DNA from: G942493375 sp942493375
Lineage (GTDB): Bacteria; Armatimonadota; UBA5829
Assembly: GCA_942493375.1 (NCBI GenBank)
Contig: OW818698.1
Location: 930,001 to 994,000 of the forward strand
Length of the DNA: 64,000 nucleotides
Reading direction: 5' to 3'
Part shown: positions 41,529 to 50,403 of the stretch, piece by piece
How the letters are laid out: the number at the start of each line of letters is the position of its first letter
Position numbering within the stretch: position 1 is the stretch's first letter
Made by a program: the position numbers and the translations under genes
Notes under the pieces: generated by a model
What the model was told of the DNA's origin: nothing
What the model saw: only the letters and a program-made list of their open reading frames with translations
Database searches by the model: none

Positions 41529-41777
41529 TCATGATCTACGTCTGACGGCTCTAACGATAGCAATCAGAATAACTGCTCCAACAACCGAAACAACCAGGCT
41601 CCAGAGATTAAATCCTGTAACACCAGTGCCGCCTATAAGTGAAAAGACAAAGCCCCCTATCAGTGCTCCTACTATTCCCAGAATAATACTGGTCAGGCAG
41701 CCTTCACGTTCCCCAGTCAGCATGGATGCTATCCATCCAGCAAGTCCACCAAGTATAATCCACCCTAATATACTCAT
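41529..41777 (-). CDS. GlsB/YeaQ/YmgE-type stress membrane protein
   Basis: The 82-residue protein starts MSILGWIILGGLAGWIASML, contains a Gly-rich GIVGALIGGFVFSLIGG segment and ends in a helix with a basic tail (RAVRRRS). This is the full pattern of transglycosylase-associated family proteins, small inner-membrane proteins induced by stress. The ATG at 41777 was preferred over the 41792 start because GAGGATTAAC precedes it. Confidence 0.92.
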   Translation of the reverse strand: MSILGWIILGGLAGWIASMLTGEREGCLTSIILGIVGALIGGFVFSLIGGTGVTGFNLWSLVVSVVGAVILIAIVRAVRRRS

Positions 41778-41848
41778 GTTAATCCTCACCACTATTTAGA
41801 TTGATAAATCCAGGTCTCCGCCTATCACCAGGTCGAAGACCTGAAAAG

Positions 41849-42211
41849 TCATTTCCGAGCCGCACCTACGGTATCCTTAATCTCTTCCTTGATCTCCTTG
41901 CCGGATTTCTTAACTTCACTATATGCATTCTGCAAATCATGCTTTGTGTCGTCGACAGCCCCTGATAAGCACTCCTTGACTGAAGTAACGCGGTTTGAAA
42001 TAGTGTCTTTGATATCACCTATTTTCTCCTGGGCTTCTTCGCTCGCATGATTCACAGTGTTTTGTATTTCACTCCTGGTTTCTCGACCGGCTCTTGGCGC
42101 GAGCAATACTCCGCTAATAAAACCGATTGCGGTCCCCAGCAGTGCGCCAAACCAGTATCTGGCAATGATTGGTGTTTTTGTTTGTGTTGCAATTTCTTCT
42201 GGATTTTCCAT
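41849..42211 (-). CDS. YtxH-like membrane-anchored stress protein
   Basis: A short cytosolic N-terminus is followed by one membrane helix (YWFGALLGTAIGFISGVLLA) ending in PRAGRETR, the YtxH signature. A long amphipathic helix rich in Lys and Glu (about 50-118) follows. YtxH proteins are general stress proteins of unknown mechanism in Firmicutes and others. AAGGAG precedes the ATG. It sits between GlsB-like and collagen-like genes on the same strand, likely one stress unit. Confidence 0.88.
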   Translation of the reverse strand: MENPEEIATQTKTPIIARYWFGALLGTAIGFISGVLLAPRAGRETRSEIQNTVNHASEEAQEKIGDIKDTISNRVTSVKECLSGAVDDTKHDLQNAYSEVKKSGKEIKEEIKDTVGAARK

Positions 42212-42367
42212 TAAAGTAACTCCTTACATCATATTAAGACTATTGAATCATTAACGTTGTCTAACGATATTTTCAACTTAGCCGGCGCTAACTGCAATGT
42301 CACAATGCGGTGATGTTAGTTACATCACCGTATTGTATTGCTTTTCCGGTAATGCTCCTGTCACTGA

Positions 42368-42709
42368 TTATTGTGATCCTGCATCTGATCCTCCGGGTGA
42401 TTGACTGGGAGCAGATGGACCTGGGGCACCGGGAGCACCAGGGGAGCCTGTAGCACCTGGAGTGCCAGGAGAGCCGGCGGGACCAGGAGCTCCGGGGGCT
42501 CCAGGAGGTCCTGGGACAGGCACAGGCACAGGTATCACGGGGTTAGCATTTGGCTGTGTTACCACAATGGGAGAATTGTCTCTCGGAGCCCACCATGCGA
42601 AGTATCCTACTGCAAGAATAACAATAATCACCAACATAACAATGATAACCGTTATCCATGCAGATCTCTCCCCGGAAGATGGCTCCGGTTCAACTATATA
42701 TGTTCTCAT
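42368..42709 (-). CDS. Membrane-anchored collagen-like protein
   Basis: An N-terminal cytosolic segment leads into one membrane helix (about 18-42, ITVIIVMLVIIVILAVGYFA) and a Pro-rich VIPVPVPVPGPP spacer. About a dozen collagen Gly-X-Y triplets follow, many with Pro at X (GAPGAPGPAGSPGTPGATG and on), then a Ser/Gly-rich tail ending GGSDAGSQ. It should display a short triple helix outside the cell, probably as a trimer. No cell-wall anchor is present beyond the helix. The repeat is also low-complexity DNA, so copy number may vary between strains. Confidence 0.85.
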   Translation of the reverse strand: MRTYIVEPEPSSGERSAWITVIIVMLVIIVILAVGYFAWWAPRDNSPIVVTQPNANPVIPVPVPVPGPPGAPGAPGPAGSPGTPGATGSPGAPGAPGPSAPSQSPGGSDAGSQ

Positions 42710-42932
42710 AACTGTTACTCCAATCCTTATTTAAATTCTGGGTAATCCGCGACATCTGACAACTGCACGATTTTCCGGCCTTTTAATAATAAAACGCAGT
42801 CTGTGGAAAAGAGTGCATCATTTTCCACAGTATTATTGAGTCGTCATATGTATTCAAAGCTACTTTTTCAGGAAGCTTTAAACGTGTCGAATCCTCGGTG
42901 GCAATGGCGCTGATAGGACACGGCGGTGCTAT

Positions 42933-43103
42933 TTATTCACCTGGTTTGTGTCCTGCTTCCTTATGCTTTTTGAGCACAGTACGGGCAGCTACTTCCTTAG
43001 CTCTGTCTCCATAACATCCGGACTTCTCCGCATCTTCTTTAATGTGTTCGTATTGACGTTGCTCTTTCTCGCCAACTCCGGGCAATGGCTTCTTTCTTGG
43101 CAC
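42933..43103 (-). CDS. ChaB/plasmid-stabilisation-like small protein
   Basis: A GTG at 43103 preceded by GGGAGGA starts a 56-residue ORF: MPRKKPLPGVGEKEQRQYEH, then a helix with IKEDAEKSGCYGDRAKEVAA, then RTVLKKHKEAG. This matches the small basic protein family often annotated as plasmid stabilisation protein (pattern ER.YEHI..S...G.S...AKEIAARTV.K). It is probably a nucleic-acid-associated or stress protein; the activity is unknown. Its place next to the YtxH, GlsB and catalase genes supports a stress role. Confidence 0.75.
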   Translation of the reverse strand: MPRKKPLPGVGEKEQRQYEHIKEDAEKSGCYGDRAKEVAARTVLKKHKEAGHKPGE

Positions 43104-43699
43104 GGACGTCCTCCCTTATTCTACGTTATCAAATAGATGGAGCACCGAAGTCATCACTGGCGATACTGACATTGTGTTTAACAAAGGCGACTATTATGGT
43201 ATCTGCAGACAACATACTATGCCGGGTATCCACGGTGACCATCGTGCCGCTTCTTTCGATTACATCACCATTGCCTGCTGTAGGCCCGTTCTGCACACCA
43301 GAATTAGAGCCAAGAAGCTAATCACACAATCGAAAAACTTATTCGTGCTCCACTTTGTTATTGTTATTATACGTATTTTTCTCACACACTAATCTCTTTT
43401 CACAATATAGCCCTCGGTTATTGTAGCACAGTAGCTTATAGTGTCATTATATTGCTCTGCTTTATACTATTTATGTTTATTGTGTTTCCAGTGGTTGGTA
43501 TAAACGATGTTACAACAAATACCTGGAAAGATTTGTGTGCAACGCGACACATAGATTGCAGACCTGCTGTCAAGCACAGTTGAACGCAGAATCAATAAGA
43601 AGGCTCCAAGAGAATAACTACAACTGCAATAGAGGATTCCTCAACATGAATTTCGAGAATCCTCAATCCTATTTGAAGTCCCATAACTGGAGGAAAACA
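43104..43699. other. Gap before catalase gene, no supported gene
   Basis: It holds an open minus-strand stretch of about 60 codons (near 43133-43315) without a start or ribosome site, then AT-rich sequence. The frame leading into the catalase from 43535 is not part of that gene, because GGAGG precedes the ATG at 43700. Confidence 0.5.
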
Positions 43700-45784
43700 A
43701 TGGATCAAGAGCAAGGTGAGAGTACTTCCATGCCAACCAATGAAACACGAGGAACAGCTGGCGAACTGCATCAGACAGCTGGTGACGGACATCCTGCACT
43801 GACCACCAAGCAGGGGGTTCAGCTTTCCGACAATCAAAACTCGCTCAGGGCAAATCCGCATGGTCCCACACTGGGTGAGGATTTTATACTGCGCGAGAAG
43901 ATCACACATTTTGATCACGAGCGTATTCCGGAACGAATAGTCCATGCTCGAGCAACAGGCGTACACGGTTACTTCGAACTTACTAACTCTCTAGCACAAT
44001 ACACCACTGCCAGAGTACTCACTGAAGTAGGAGAGAAAACACCGGTGTTCACTCGTATCTCTACTGTTGCTGGTGGTGCGGGTTCTGTGGACACTCCCCG
44101 GGATGTAAGAGGATTCGCGGTCAAATTTTACACAAAGGAAGGCAACTGGGATTTGGTAGGAAACAATGTACCGGTATTCTTCATTCAGGATGCCATAAAA
44201 TTCCCAGACCTTATCCATGCCGTAAAAATGGAACCCGACCGTGGTTTCCCGCAATCTGCAACTGCACACGATACATTCTGGGATTTTATCTCACTCACAC
44301 CTGAATCTATGCATATGGTCATGTGGATAATGTCTGATCGGACAATACCGCGCTCCCTGCGAATGATCGAAGGCTTCGGTGTGCATAGTTTCCGGTTGAT
44401 TAATGCGGCTGGTGAGTCTACATTTGTGAAGTTTCACTGGCGTCCAAAACTCGGTCTGCAATCCACAATCTGGGATGAGACCGTAAAGATATCCGGAGCC
44501 GACCAAGACTTCCATCGCCGTGATATGTTTGAAGCCATCGAATCCGGGAATTACCCGGAATGGGAGTTGGCTGTTCAACTGTTCTCCCAAGAAATGGCTG
44601 ACCAGTTTCCATTTGATCACCTGGATGCAACCAAGTTAATCCCTGAAGAACTGGTGCCTCTAAAAGTGATTGGACGTATGGTACTTGATCGGTGGCCGGA
44701 CAATTTCTTTGCAGAGACTGAACAGGTCGCCTATTGTCCATCTCATATCGTCCCCGGGATTGATTTTTCGAATGATCCTTTGTTGCAGGGACGTTTATTC
44801 TCATATCACGACACTCAGCTTTCTCGTCTGGGAACGCCGAATTTCCACCAAATTCCGATCAATGCACCGAAGTGTCCATTCGACAACCAGCAGCGAGATG
44901 GGCAAATGCAGATGGAGCAGCATAAAGGCCGGGTTTCATATGAGCCCAACTCATTGTCTACAGACTCTCCCCGTGAAGCACCGGCAACAGGATTCAGGAG
45001 TGCTGGAGTGAATGAAACAGGTGAAAAAGGACGAATCCGTGCAGAGAGTTTTGCAGATCATTACAGTCAGGCACGTCAGTTCTATATCAGCCAAACCGCG
45101 TATGAGCAGGCACACATCGCCTCAGCATTAGTCTTTGAGCTATCCAAGGTTGAGCTTGTGCATATACGAAAGGCAATGGTTGGTCACTTGCGACATATCG
45201 AGGAAGACCTGGCCAAAAGAGTCGCCGCAGGTCTTGCTTTGGACAAACTCCCCGATCCTCCAGCCATCGCAATGCCTGTCAAGACAATGGAACCTTCACC
45301 TGCACTGAGGACAATCGGAAAAATGAAGGACACGTTAGTCGGTCGTTCAGTAGGTATCCTGATCGCAAACGGATCCAACGGAGCAGCTATCGAAAACATC
45401 CGAAAAGCAGCAATGGATAATGGTGCAGAAGTGAAAATCATCGCTCCAAAGGTAGGACCTGCAAAGCTCGCTGATGGTACTATGCTAAGTGTTGATAAAC
45501 AGCTTGCCGGTACACCATCCGTACTGTTCGATGCCGTTGCTGTGATACTCTCAGAGGAAGGTGTCCAGGAATTGATGACTGAAGGTGCTGCGATTGATTT
45601 TGTAAGGGATGCTTTCGGTCACCTCAAGGCAATTGCAGCTGACAAAGGCGGACAAATGCTGCTAATAAAGGGGAATGTAGGTCAAGATCCTGGAGTAGTA
45701 AGCAGCGAAGATACCAGCGCGTTTATAACTGCCGCAAAGACTCGCCAATGGAACCGGGAAAAGTCCGTTCGGACACTGGCGTAA
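43700..45784 (+). CDS. katE: Large-subunit catalase, HPII type
   Basis: The 694-residue protein matches clade 2 catalases throughout: the active-site His in RIVHARATGVHGYFE (about 87), VAGGAGSVDTPRDVRGFAVK, FIQDAIKFPDLIHAVK, and the proximal Tyr in QGRLFSYHDTQLSRLG (about 370). The extra C-terminal domain (about 540-690, SVGILIANGSNGAAIENIRK) is the DJ-1/PfpI-like flavodoxin fold found only in large catalases. It converts hydrogen peroxide to water and oxygen. The ATG at 43700 with GGAGG was chosen over an upstream in-frame start. It is likely stress-regulated together with the neighbouring small proteins, though no operator was identified. Confidence 0.97.
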   Translation: MDQEQGESTSMPTNETRGTAGELHQTAGDGHPALTTKQGVQLSDNQNSLRANPHGPTLGEDFILREKITHFDHERIPERIVHARATGVHGYFELTNSLAQYTTARVLTEVGEKTPVFTRISTVAGGAGSVDTPRDVRGFAVKFYTKEGNWDLVGNNVPVFFIQDAIKFPDLIHAVKMEPDRGFPQSATAHDTFWDFISLTPESMHMVMWIMSDRTIPRSLRMIEGFGVHSFRLINAAGESTFVKFHWRPKLGLQSTIWDETVKISGADQDFHRRDMFEAIESGNYPEWELAVQLFSQEMADQFPFDHLDATKLIPEELVPLKVIGRMVLDRWPDNFFAETEQVAYCPSHIVPGIDFSNDPLLQGRLFSYHDTQLSRLGTPNFHQIPINAPKCPFDNQQRDGQMQMEQHKGRVSYEPNSLSTDSPREAPATGFRSAGVNETGEKGRIRAESFADHYSQARQFYISQTAYEQAHIASALVFELSKVELVHIRKAMVGHLRHIEEDLAKRVAAGLALDKLPDPPAIAMPVKTMEPSPALRTIGKMKDTLVGRSVGILIANGSNGAAIENIRKAAMDNGAEVKIIAPKVGPAKLADGTMLSVDKQLAGTPSVLFDAVAVILSEEGVQELMTEGAAIDFVRDAFGHLKAIAADKGGQMLLIKGNVGQDPGVVSSEDTSAFITAAKTRQWNREKSVRTLA

Positions 45785-45857
45785 TCGCAAATTCCCTGGA
45801 GATTGTTCTGTACAGCCAAGCGTTCAGAAATATTGATTACACTGGAGAGATCACATA

Positions 45858-46343
45858 ATGGACCGGATATTGATACTTCTGGACGTTGTTTTTGTAACAC
45901 TATACATTAGCGTAATGGCGGTCCTTTATTATATGGGCCGCCTGCCGACGAGTATCAGACCATTCGATTTTGTCTTACTCGGTTTGGCTGCCGCCAGGTT
46001 GACAGATATCATCAGCACCGATCAGATAATGCAATGGCTGCGGCGTCCTTTTGTGAAGATGGAAACAACTGAGATTGCGGGACACGAAGTAGAGACGAGA
46101 ACCGGGCGAGGACGTGGGCTGAAGAAAGTCCTTGGTGACCTGCTTTCCTGCCCCTGGTGTGTAGGCGTATGGGTCGCAGCCAGCCTCACCTACGCCTACT
46201 TCCTTATGCCAACAGTGACCTGGATCTTTATATTGATATTAGCCATCGCAGAAATCGGCTCGCTGGTGCAAACGCTTTCGACGATAATGGTGAGCATCGA
46301 GAAGTACTGCAAGGGATTAGGAGCCCCGGAGGAAGGTCCCTAG
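45858..46343 (+). CDS. DUF1360 membrane protein
   Basis: The 161-residue protein has an N-terminal helix, a second helix with FDFVLLGLAAARLTDIIST, the polar segment MQWLRRPFVKME, then GDLLSCPWCVGVW and two C-terminal helices. The LxCPWCxGVW motif is diagnostic of DUF1360 (YjcA-like) proteins, whose function is unknown. GGAGAG precedes the ATG. It lies 73 bases after katE on the same strand and may be co-transcribed. Confidence 0.9.
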   Translation: MDRILILLDVVFVTLYISVMAVLYYMGRLPTSIRPFDFVLLGLAAARLTDIISTDQIMQWLRRPFVKMETTEIAGHEVETRTGRGRGLKKVLGDLLSCPWCVGVWVAASLTYAYFLMPTVTWIFILILAIAEIGSLVQTLSTIMVSIEKYCKGLGAPEEGP

Positions 46344-46397
46344 CGCATCAATAGCCATCGACCAGCTTTCGCCTCTACTGTTTGGTCGTTTTTAATT

Positions 46398-46432
46398 GCT
46401 TCGGTAGTCGAGTGCAACAGAACTGCCGAAGC
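46398..46432. repeat. Structured repeat, partial copy between convergent genes
   Basis: GCTTCGGTAGT and ACTGCCGAAGC form an 11-bp stem with one G-T pair. Flanks (TTGCTTCG, GCCGAGGTGATAGCC) match the copy at 35284-35332. It lies between the DUF1360 gene and the convergent PP-loop gene. Confidence 0.7.
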
Positions 46433-46452
46433 CGAGGTGATAGCCCGCACCG

Positions 46453-47136
46453 CTATTTGTCCGAAAACTCCATCTTATCGATACCCAGATAGTGCATCGC
46501 TCCCTGCGACATTGCACGATATCTTGCCAGGACTATTTCTTTCTTGAACAGGGGGCTGTCGAGTGTGATTGTGTGGTATTCCCCGTTTTCACCACAAGAG
46601 TCCATTCCGGTCTGCTGGCTGAGGGCTTGCAGCTCTTGAAATGTTGATGTAATAAGCTCTCTACCGAGCCAGTCGGGTGACAGTGGGGGGTCTTTGATGC
46701 AGGAAAATACTATTTTGAATCCATTATCGATTAAATCGGTGAGGATCGCCTCACGGCTCATGCCCCATAACGGGGTGTAGACTGATACATTAGCGCCTTC
46801 GCAGCACTGCCGTATCCAGTTAGGGTAACCATCAACTTCGGCAATATCCCCGGTGACTAATGTGCTTATATTATAGCGCTCATTCAGCATTTGTATACCA
46901 TTTTTGTAACTGTCAGCATATGGCTCAGAGATTTCGATAATGAGATGACATAGCCCCATTGCTTCAGCCTGGCTTTGCATAATCGCTATCGGATGAGCGA
47001 GAAACTGGGCATCCGGAGGGGCAAAAGTGACGAGGTATTCGACCTTATACCCGGCACGGGCTGCAATAAAGTGGGCAAGCGAACAGTCCTTCCCCCCAGA
47101 CCAGAAAACAGCGGCATTTAGCGACGATTTATCCAT
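46453..47136 (-). CDS. PP-loop ATPase, DPH6-like (diphthine-ammonia ligase family)
   Basis: The 227-residue protein has the PP-loop FWSGGKDCSLAHFIA near its start, plus TLVTGDIAEVDGYPNWIRQC, YTPLWGMSREAIL and CGENGEYHTITLDSPLF. These are the conserved blocks of the COG2102 (DPH6/MJ0570-type) family. Eukaryotic and archaeal members amidate diphthine on EF-2, but bacteria lack diphthamide, so the bacterial role is unknown; an ATP-dependent amidation or thiolation is likely. The start was placed at the ATG at 47136 (MDKSSLN); a GTG at 47160 is possible. Confidence 0.88.
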   Translation of the reverse strand: MDKSSLNAAVFWSGGKDCSLAHFIAARAGYKVEYLVTFAPPDAQFLAHPIAIMQSQAEAMGLCHLIIEISEPYADSYKNGIQMLNERYNISTLVTGDIAEVDGYPNWIRQCCEGANVSVYTPLWGMSREAILTDLIDNGFKIVFSCIKDPPLSPDWLGRELITSTFQELQALSQQTGMDSCGENGEYHTITLDSPLFKKEIVLARYRAMSQGAMHYLGIDKMEFSDK

Positions 47137-47271
47137 TGGAATATGTAGTCCTTGAATCACACAAACGTTGAGTGATTATAACACACTGCACATAAGCGTG
47201 GATCTGGTCATTCGCAAGGATTGTTCGGAAATCGAAAGAATTCGAAGGTAAACCGCAACCGCCGGTTTCGG

Positions 47272-47328
47272 GACTTCCGGGTTGGAATAAAACAAGGGGA
47301 TTAACCCAAATGCTGCTCATCCAACCCT
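47272..47328. repeat. Flanking repeat of the PEP-CTERM gene, copy 1
   Basis: A stretch of about 57 bases (CTTCCGGGTTGGAATAAAAC ... GCTCATCCAACCCTA) is similar to 48140-48196. The minus strand of both encodes a related peptide (GWMSSIWVNP and GWMNSTWIDP, then LFQPGS and LFKPGS). Confidence 0.65.
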
Positions 47329-47348
47329 AAAGTCTCGAAACATCAAAA

Positions 47349-48023
47349 CTACTTCCGTATACCTCTGATTTTTCCTAATCCAATCATCAACACAGGAATA
47401 CCAAAACCTAATAATGTCGCAGGTTCGGGGACTGCGGCTGTTGTGACTTCTAAAGATACTACCTTGTGCTGGGTAGTAGAGAATAGATATCCCCCTGTCA
47501 GATCACCACCGATTGAGAACCAGCCTTTTGTGCCGATGGCATTACGGGCTGCAGCGTTTAGATCAAATTTCAGAGGATCCGTTGCAGGAGATACCGCATA
47601 ACTTCCATAGGATGTTCCACTGCCCAGATCATTATAAATGGCCAGGTTAATGACGGAAGTGTCAGCCAACGTGTTTACATCAGTAGAGACATCATAGAGA
47701 CTATATGTAAGATTCTGTCCATCGTAAATGCCGGTGGGAACAACCAATTTTGCAGATACTACTTGCTTGTTAGTCATATCCAGCGAACTCAAGTCAAAGG
47801 AGAAGAAATTACGGTAATTTCTGAATAAATAGATTCCTGCCAGATAGTTGTCATTTTTTGCCACACTGAAATCTGTATCACTCCACCATCCCGAGTTATT
47901 CGAATGGTTTACGGTGTCTAGTAGGTTGTCTGAGGTCTTAAAGATATATGTTGTAGCCCAGGCTCCGGTAGCAAAACAAACCAGTAACAGAGATACTACC
48001 ACGCGTATTGTTAATCTTTTCAT
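47349..48023 (-). CDS. PEP-CTERM sorting-domain protein
   Basis: A signal peptide (1-23, ending AWA) is followed by a 170-residue beta-rich domain of the DNRLRE/structural type (FFSFDLSSLDMTNKQVVSAK, ASDTSV-like strands). The canonical C-terminal sorting signal is AVPEPATLLGFG, a hydrophobic helix, then the basic GKIRGIRK. The signal is cleaved by exosortase (EpsH-type), and the product is usually part of extracellular matrix or biofilm. No exosortase gene is in the window. The ATG at 48023 follows GAGGTAAGTAG. Similar repeats lie on each side of the gene. Confidence 0.9.
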   Translation of the reverse strand: MKRLTIRVVVSLLLVCFATGAWATTYIFKTSDNLLDTVNHSNNSGWWSDTDFSVAKNDNYLAGIYLFRNYRNFFSFDLSSLDMTNKQVVSAKLVVPTGIYDGQNLTYSLYDVSTDVNTLADTSVINLAIYNDLGSGTSYGSYAVSPATDPLKFDLNAAARNAIGTKGWFSIGGDLTGGYLFSTTQHKVVSLEVTTAAVPEPATLLGFGIPVLMIGLGKIRGIRK

Positions 48024-48139
48024 CTACTTACCTCACCATGCTGCCCCTTATCTAACGGCACACATATAAGAATATATCGCATAATTCCTATCACTAAGCA
48101 TTATATTACTTAATGATCCGATATAATTCGGTCTTCCAG

Positions 48140-48196
48140 AACTCCCGGGTTTGAATAGGTCTTGCGGATCAATCCAAGTGCTGTTCATCCAACCCT
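48140..48196. repeat. Flanking repeat of the PEP-CTERM gene, copy 2
   Basis: The partner of 47272-47328 in the same orientation, about 870 bases apart; the pair brackets the PEP-CTERM gene. The remainder of 48024-48362 shows no gene. Confidence 0.65.
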
Positions 48197-48362
48197 CAAT
48201 TACCAAACCACAAAATATATACTGCACTACCCTTATTTCCACTCTCGATTCTGATGAGAAGACTCGTTATTTGCGCTATACTGTAGATAATAGAAACTTG
48301 GAATGAGACTTTCGAATCCGATGTTGCGTGGATATTTCTCATGACAAACGGGAGGGAGAAAA

Positions 48363-48860
48363 ATGAGCGGTCATATAACTCTGGCAAAGCATCTGAAGGA
48401 TCATTGGAGTCAGATGCGTGAATTCATCACAGCAGATTACGGCGTTTTAGACGAGTCGGAACGCAAGCAGAAGACTGCTGAAGTCCGCAAGTTAAGTGCA
48501 GTTGCTGCGGCTGCGATTGTCCCCATTCCGATCCCGTTTGCTGATATCTGGACCATTACTCCAATACAGATCCTTATGGTAAGAGCTATCGGCAATATCT
48601 ATGGACACAGACCCAGTGTGAAAACAGCCATAGAACTGATTACCGTTGTTGGAGGCGGATGGTTAGGTCGACAGACGTTCCTGGCACTGCTAAAACTCGG
48701 ACTGCCTGTAGCAGGAGGATTGGTCGGTGTCGGGGTAGCATATTACTGGACACTGGGTATGGGTAAAGCTGCTGAATTGTATTATCTGAGCGGAATGAAA
48801 GCTTCAAATGTTCAGATGAAGGCTGTAGTGGAGGAAGAGATAGTAACAGGTGCGCAATAG
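48363..48860 (+). CDS. DUF697-like membrane protein
   Basis: The 165-residue protein has the DUF697 core: VAAAAIVPIPIPFADIWTIT, PIQILMVRAIGNIYGH, then GGGWLGRQTF and a Gly-rich hydrophobic hairpin (GLPVAGGLVGVGVAYYWTLG). DUF697 proteins often accompany dynamin-like or Era-like GTPases and sit in the inner membrane. No GTPase gene is adjacent. GGGAGG precedes the ATG. Confidence 0.82.
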   Translation: MSGHITLAKHLKDHWSQMREFITADYGVLDESERKQKTAEVRKLSAVAAAAIVPIPIPFADIWTITPIQILMVRAIGNIYGHRPSVKTAIELITVVGGGWLGRQTFLALLKLGLPVAGGLVGVGVAYYWTLGMGKAAELYYLSGMKASNVQMKAVVEEEIVTGAQ

Positions 48861-48972
48861 AAATATGTCCTTCTAAATGCAACTGATTTTCAGCCTTTTC
48901 CGGCAGAGCTGATTGAGTTTTGATACTAGAGCTATTATATTGTAGCTAATGTGATGATCATGAGGAAATGGC

Positions 48973-49548
48973 ATGCCAGAGTCTATCAGTAAACAGAGTG
49001 TTCCTGAACAAGCGCGTCCTTCTCAGTGGCAAGTTTATCTGGTCTACTTTGTTGGCGTTTATGTGGCCGGTATATGGCTTATACCGATAATGAGGCCCGG
49101 TGTAGTTGAGCTGGCCATCGGGATAGGGTGGGCAAGTGTTTGCGTTAAACCAATTCTTCGCGCTTATATTGCCATCTTGAAAAAATTGGCACTGCTGGAT
49201 GACGACCAGCCCAGCGATCTAACGCAACTACCGGAGGCTCCAATGTGGCTCTATGGTGCGGCTACATGGGGGCTTCCACGTAAGTTTCGCATGTTATATC
49301 ATTGCACTCCCCGACTGATCGACTTTCTACCTGCTCTAGGCGCGTTGTTAGCAATAGTATCGGCACAGGTTCTATGGTTTGCGCTATCAAGCCTAACTTC
49401 TCCCTGGGTGCGGTACAGCGGAATGACCAATGATTTTCCGGTGCCGGTGCAGTCGATGGTGTTGAGTGCTACCGTCTATGTCGTTTCATTCGTGTCCTTT
49501 TACTGCATAGGGACTATTAAGTGGTACAAGAGATTGCCGGATGCATAA
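48973..49548 (+). CDS. Membrane protein of unknown function
   Basis: The 191-residue protein has hydrophobic segments at about 22-55, 115-140 and 165-182 with a hydrophilic middle (LLDDDQPSDLTQLPEAPMWL). No family was recognised. GAGGAAA precedes the ATG at 48973. It follows the DUF697-like gene on the same strand after 112 bases. Confidence 0.7.
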   Translation: MPESISKQSVPEQARPSQWQVYLVYFVGVYVAGIWLIPIMRPGVVELAIGIGWASVCVKPILRAYIAILKKLALLDDDQPSDLTQLPEAPMWLYGAATWGLPRKFRMLYHCTPRLIDFLPALGALLAIVSAQVLWFALSSLTSPWVRYSGMTNDFPVPVQSMVLSATVYVVSFVSFYCIGTIKWYKRLPDA

Positions 49549-49631
49549 GCATAAAAGGAACAGAGACTAATCTGACGAATGTGGAAACTGTCATTATTTA
49601 CTTGGGTTCTTTCGGTGCGCTAAAACCCCTA

Positions 49632-49654
49632 CCCCATTCCACAGTGGAATGGGG
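49632..49654. terminator. Hairpin between convergent genes
   Basis: CCCCATTCCA and TGGAATGGGG form a perfect 10-bp stem with a 3-base loop between the 48973 gene and the convergent 49677 gene. A T-run is poor on both sides, so terminator function is likely but not certain. Confidence 0.5.
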
Positions 49655-49676
49655 GGTGGATTTCCCTCTTGTCTAA

Positions 49677-50048
49677 TCACCATGTCTGTGTAATAGATTC
49701 AATGGTTATGGTCAATGAAGCCCTTAGCCATTCAAATTTCGACTTTAGAATGTCAAAATCAGGTCCTGAAGTCAGGAATGCCCCAGTGCCTTTGATCAGA
49801 AACCCTGCACCTGGTCCATGTAATCCCTTAACTTTGCTGCTGCCTATGGTTATCAGCAAGTTATTGTTTATAGCTATGTTGGCTTCAGTGCGATGCATAT
49901 AGCCTGCAGGGATCAGTAAGTTTCCTTCTGGCGATATGTTTATGTAACTGTTCCATGTATTAACCAGATGAGGGCCATCTTCACTCAAAGTTGCTATAGC
50001 CACCACCCCATCCTGTTTCATAACATCCCGCAATGTATCCGGAATCAT
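49677..50048 (-). CDS. Pyridoxamine 5'-phosphate oxidase-like FMN-binding protein
   Basis: The 123-residue protein begins MIPDTLRDVMKQDGVVAIAT, then EDGPHLVNTWNSYI, LLIPAGYMHRTEANI, LLITIGSSKVKGLHGPGAGF and LIKGTGAFL. This is the short split-barrel layout of PNPOx-like/DUF447-type flavin proteins. The reaction is unknown. The ATG at 50048 has GGAGGT 7 bases upstream, so the longer frame to 50063 was rejected. Confidence 0.88.
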   Translation of the reverse strand: MIPDTLRDVMKQDGVVAIATLSEDGPHLVNTWNSYINISPEGNLLIPAGYMHRTEANIAINNNLLITIGSSKVKGLHGPGAGFLIKGTGAFLTSGPDFDILKSKFEWLRASLTITIESITQTW

Positions 50049-50063
50049 ATTATCTACCTCCAA

Positions 50064-50403
50064 TTATTAGTAATAGTATATGCCGAAAGTAATCCGTTCA
50101 AACTTGAGAACACCTGAAGTGTATGTCATCCTGAGCCCCCAAGTTGGGGGTGCCAACTTATTTCGATTAGAAACAAGTATTAGTCTTGTGAGGCTAAATT
50201 GTGGTGCGGGCTTCTAGCCTGCCGTCCCCCGGGTTTCTTAGGAATCGTAGCATGAGTCCTCTCGATTTTCGCCTGCAGCGAAAACCTGCCGGACTCGCTA
50301 CGAAGGGACGAAAATATTCTATTTTCGAAGGAGATGTTCTTCTATTGCGTTTACCTCTAAAATCAACGAAAATAAACGTACCATTCCAATCAGGAGAAAA
50401 ATC
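50064..50403. other. Intergenic region with REP-like arms
   Basis: It contains GTCATCCTGAGCCCCC with a CCCCCAA/TTGGGGG hairpin (about 50127-50152) and one GGCTTCTAGCCTGCC element (50203-50224) as at 8351. A ribosome site for the next gene (AGGAGAAA) closes it. No gene is seen. Confidence 0.65.

Noticed and set aside
43133..43315. A minus-strand open stretch of about 60 codons
   Set aside because: No usable start or ribosome site and no recognised motif; the opposite strand is open as well.
46453..47136. Diphthamide synthesis role for the DPH6-like protein
   Set aside because: Diphthamide is absent from bacteria, so only the fold and ATP-using chemistry were kept.
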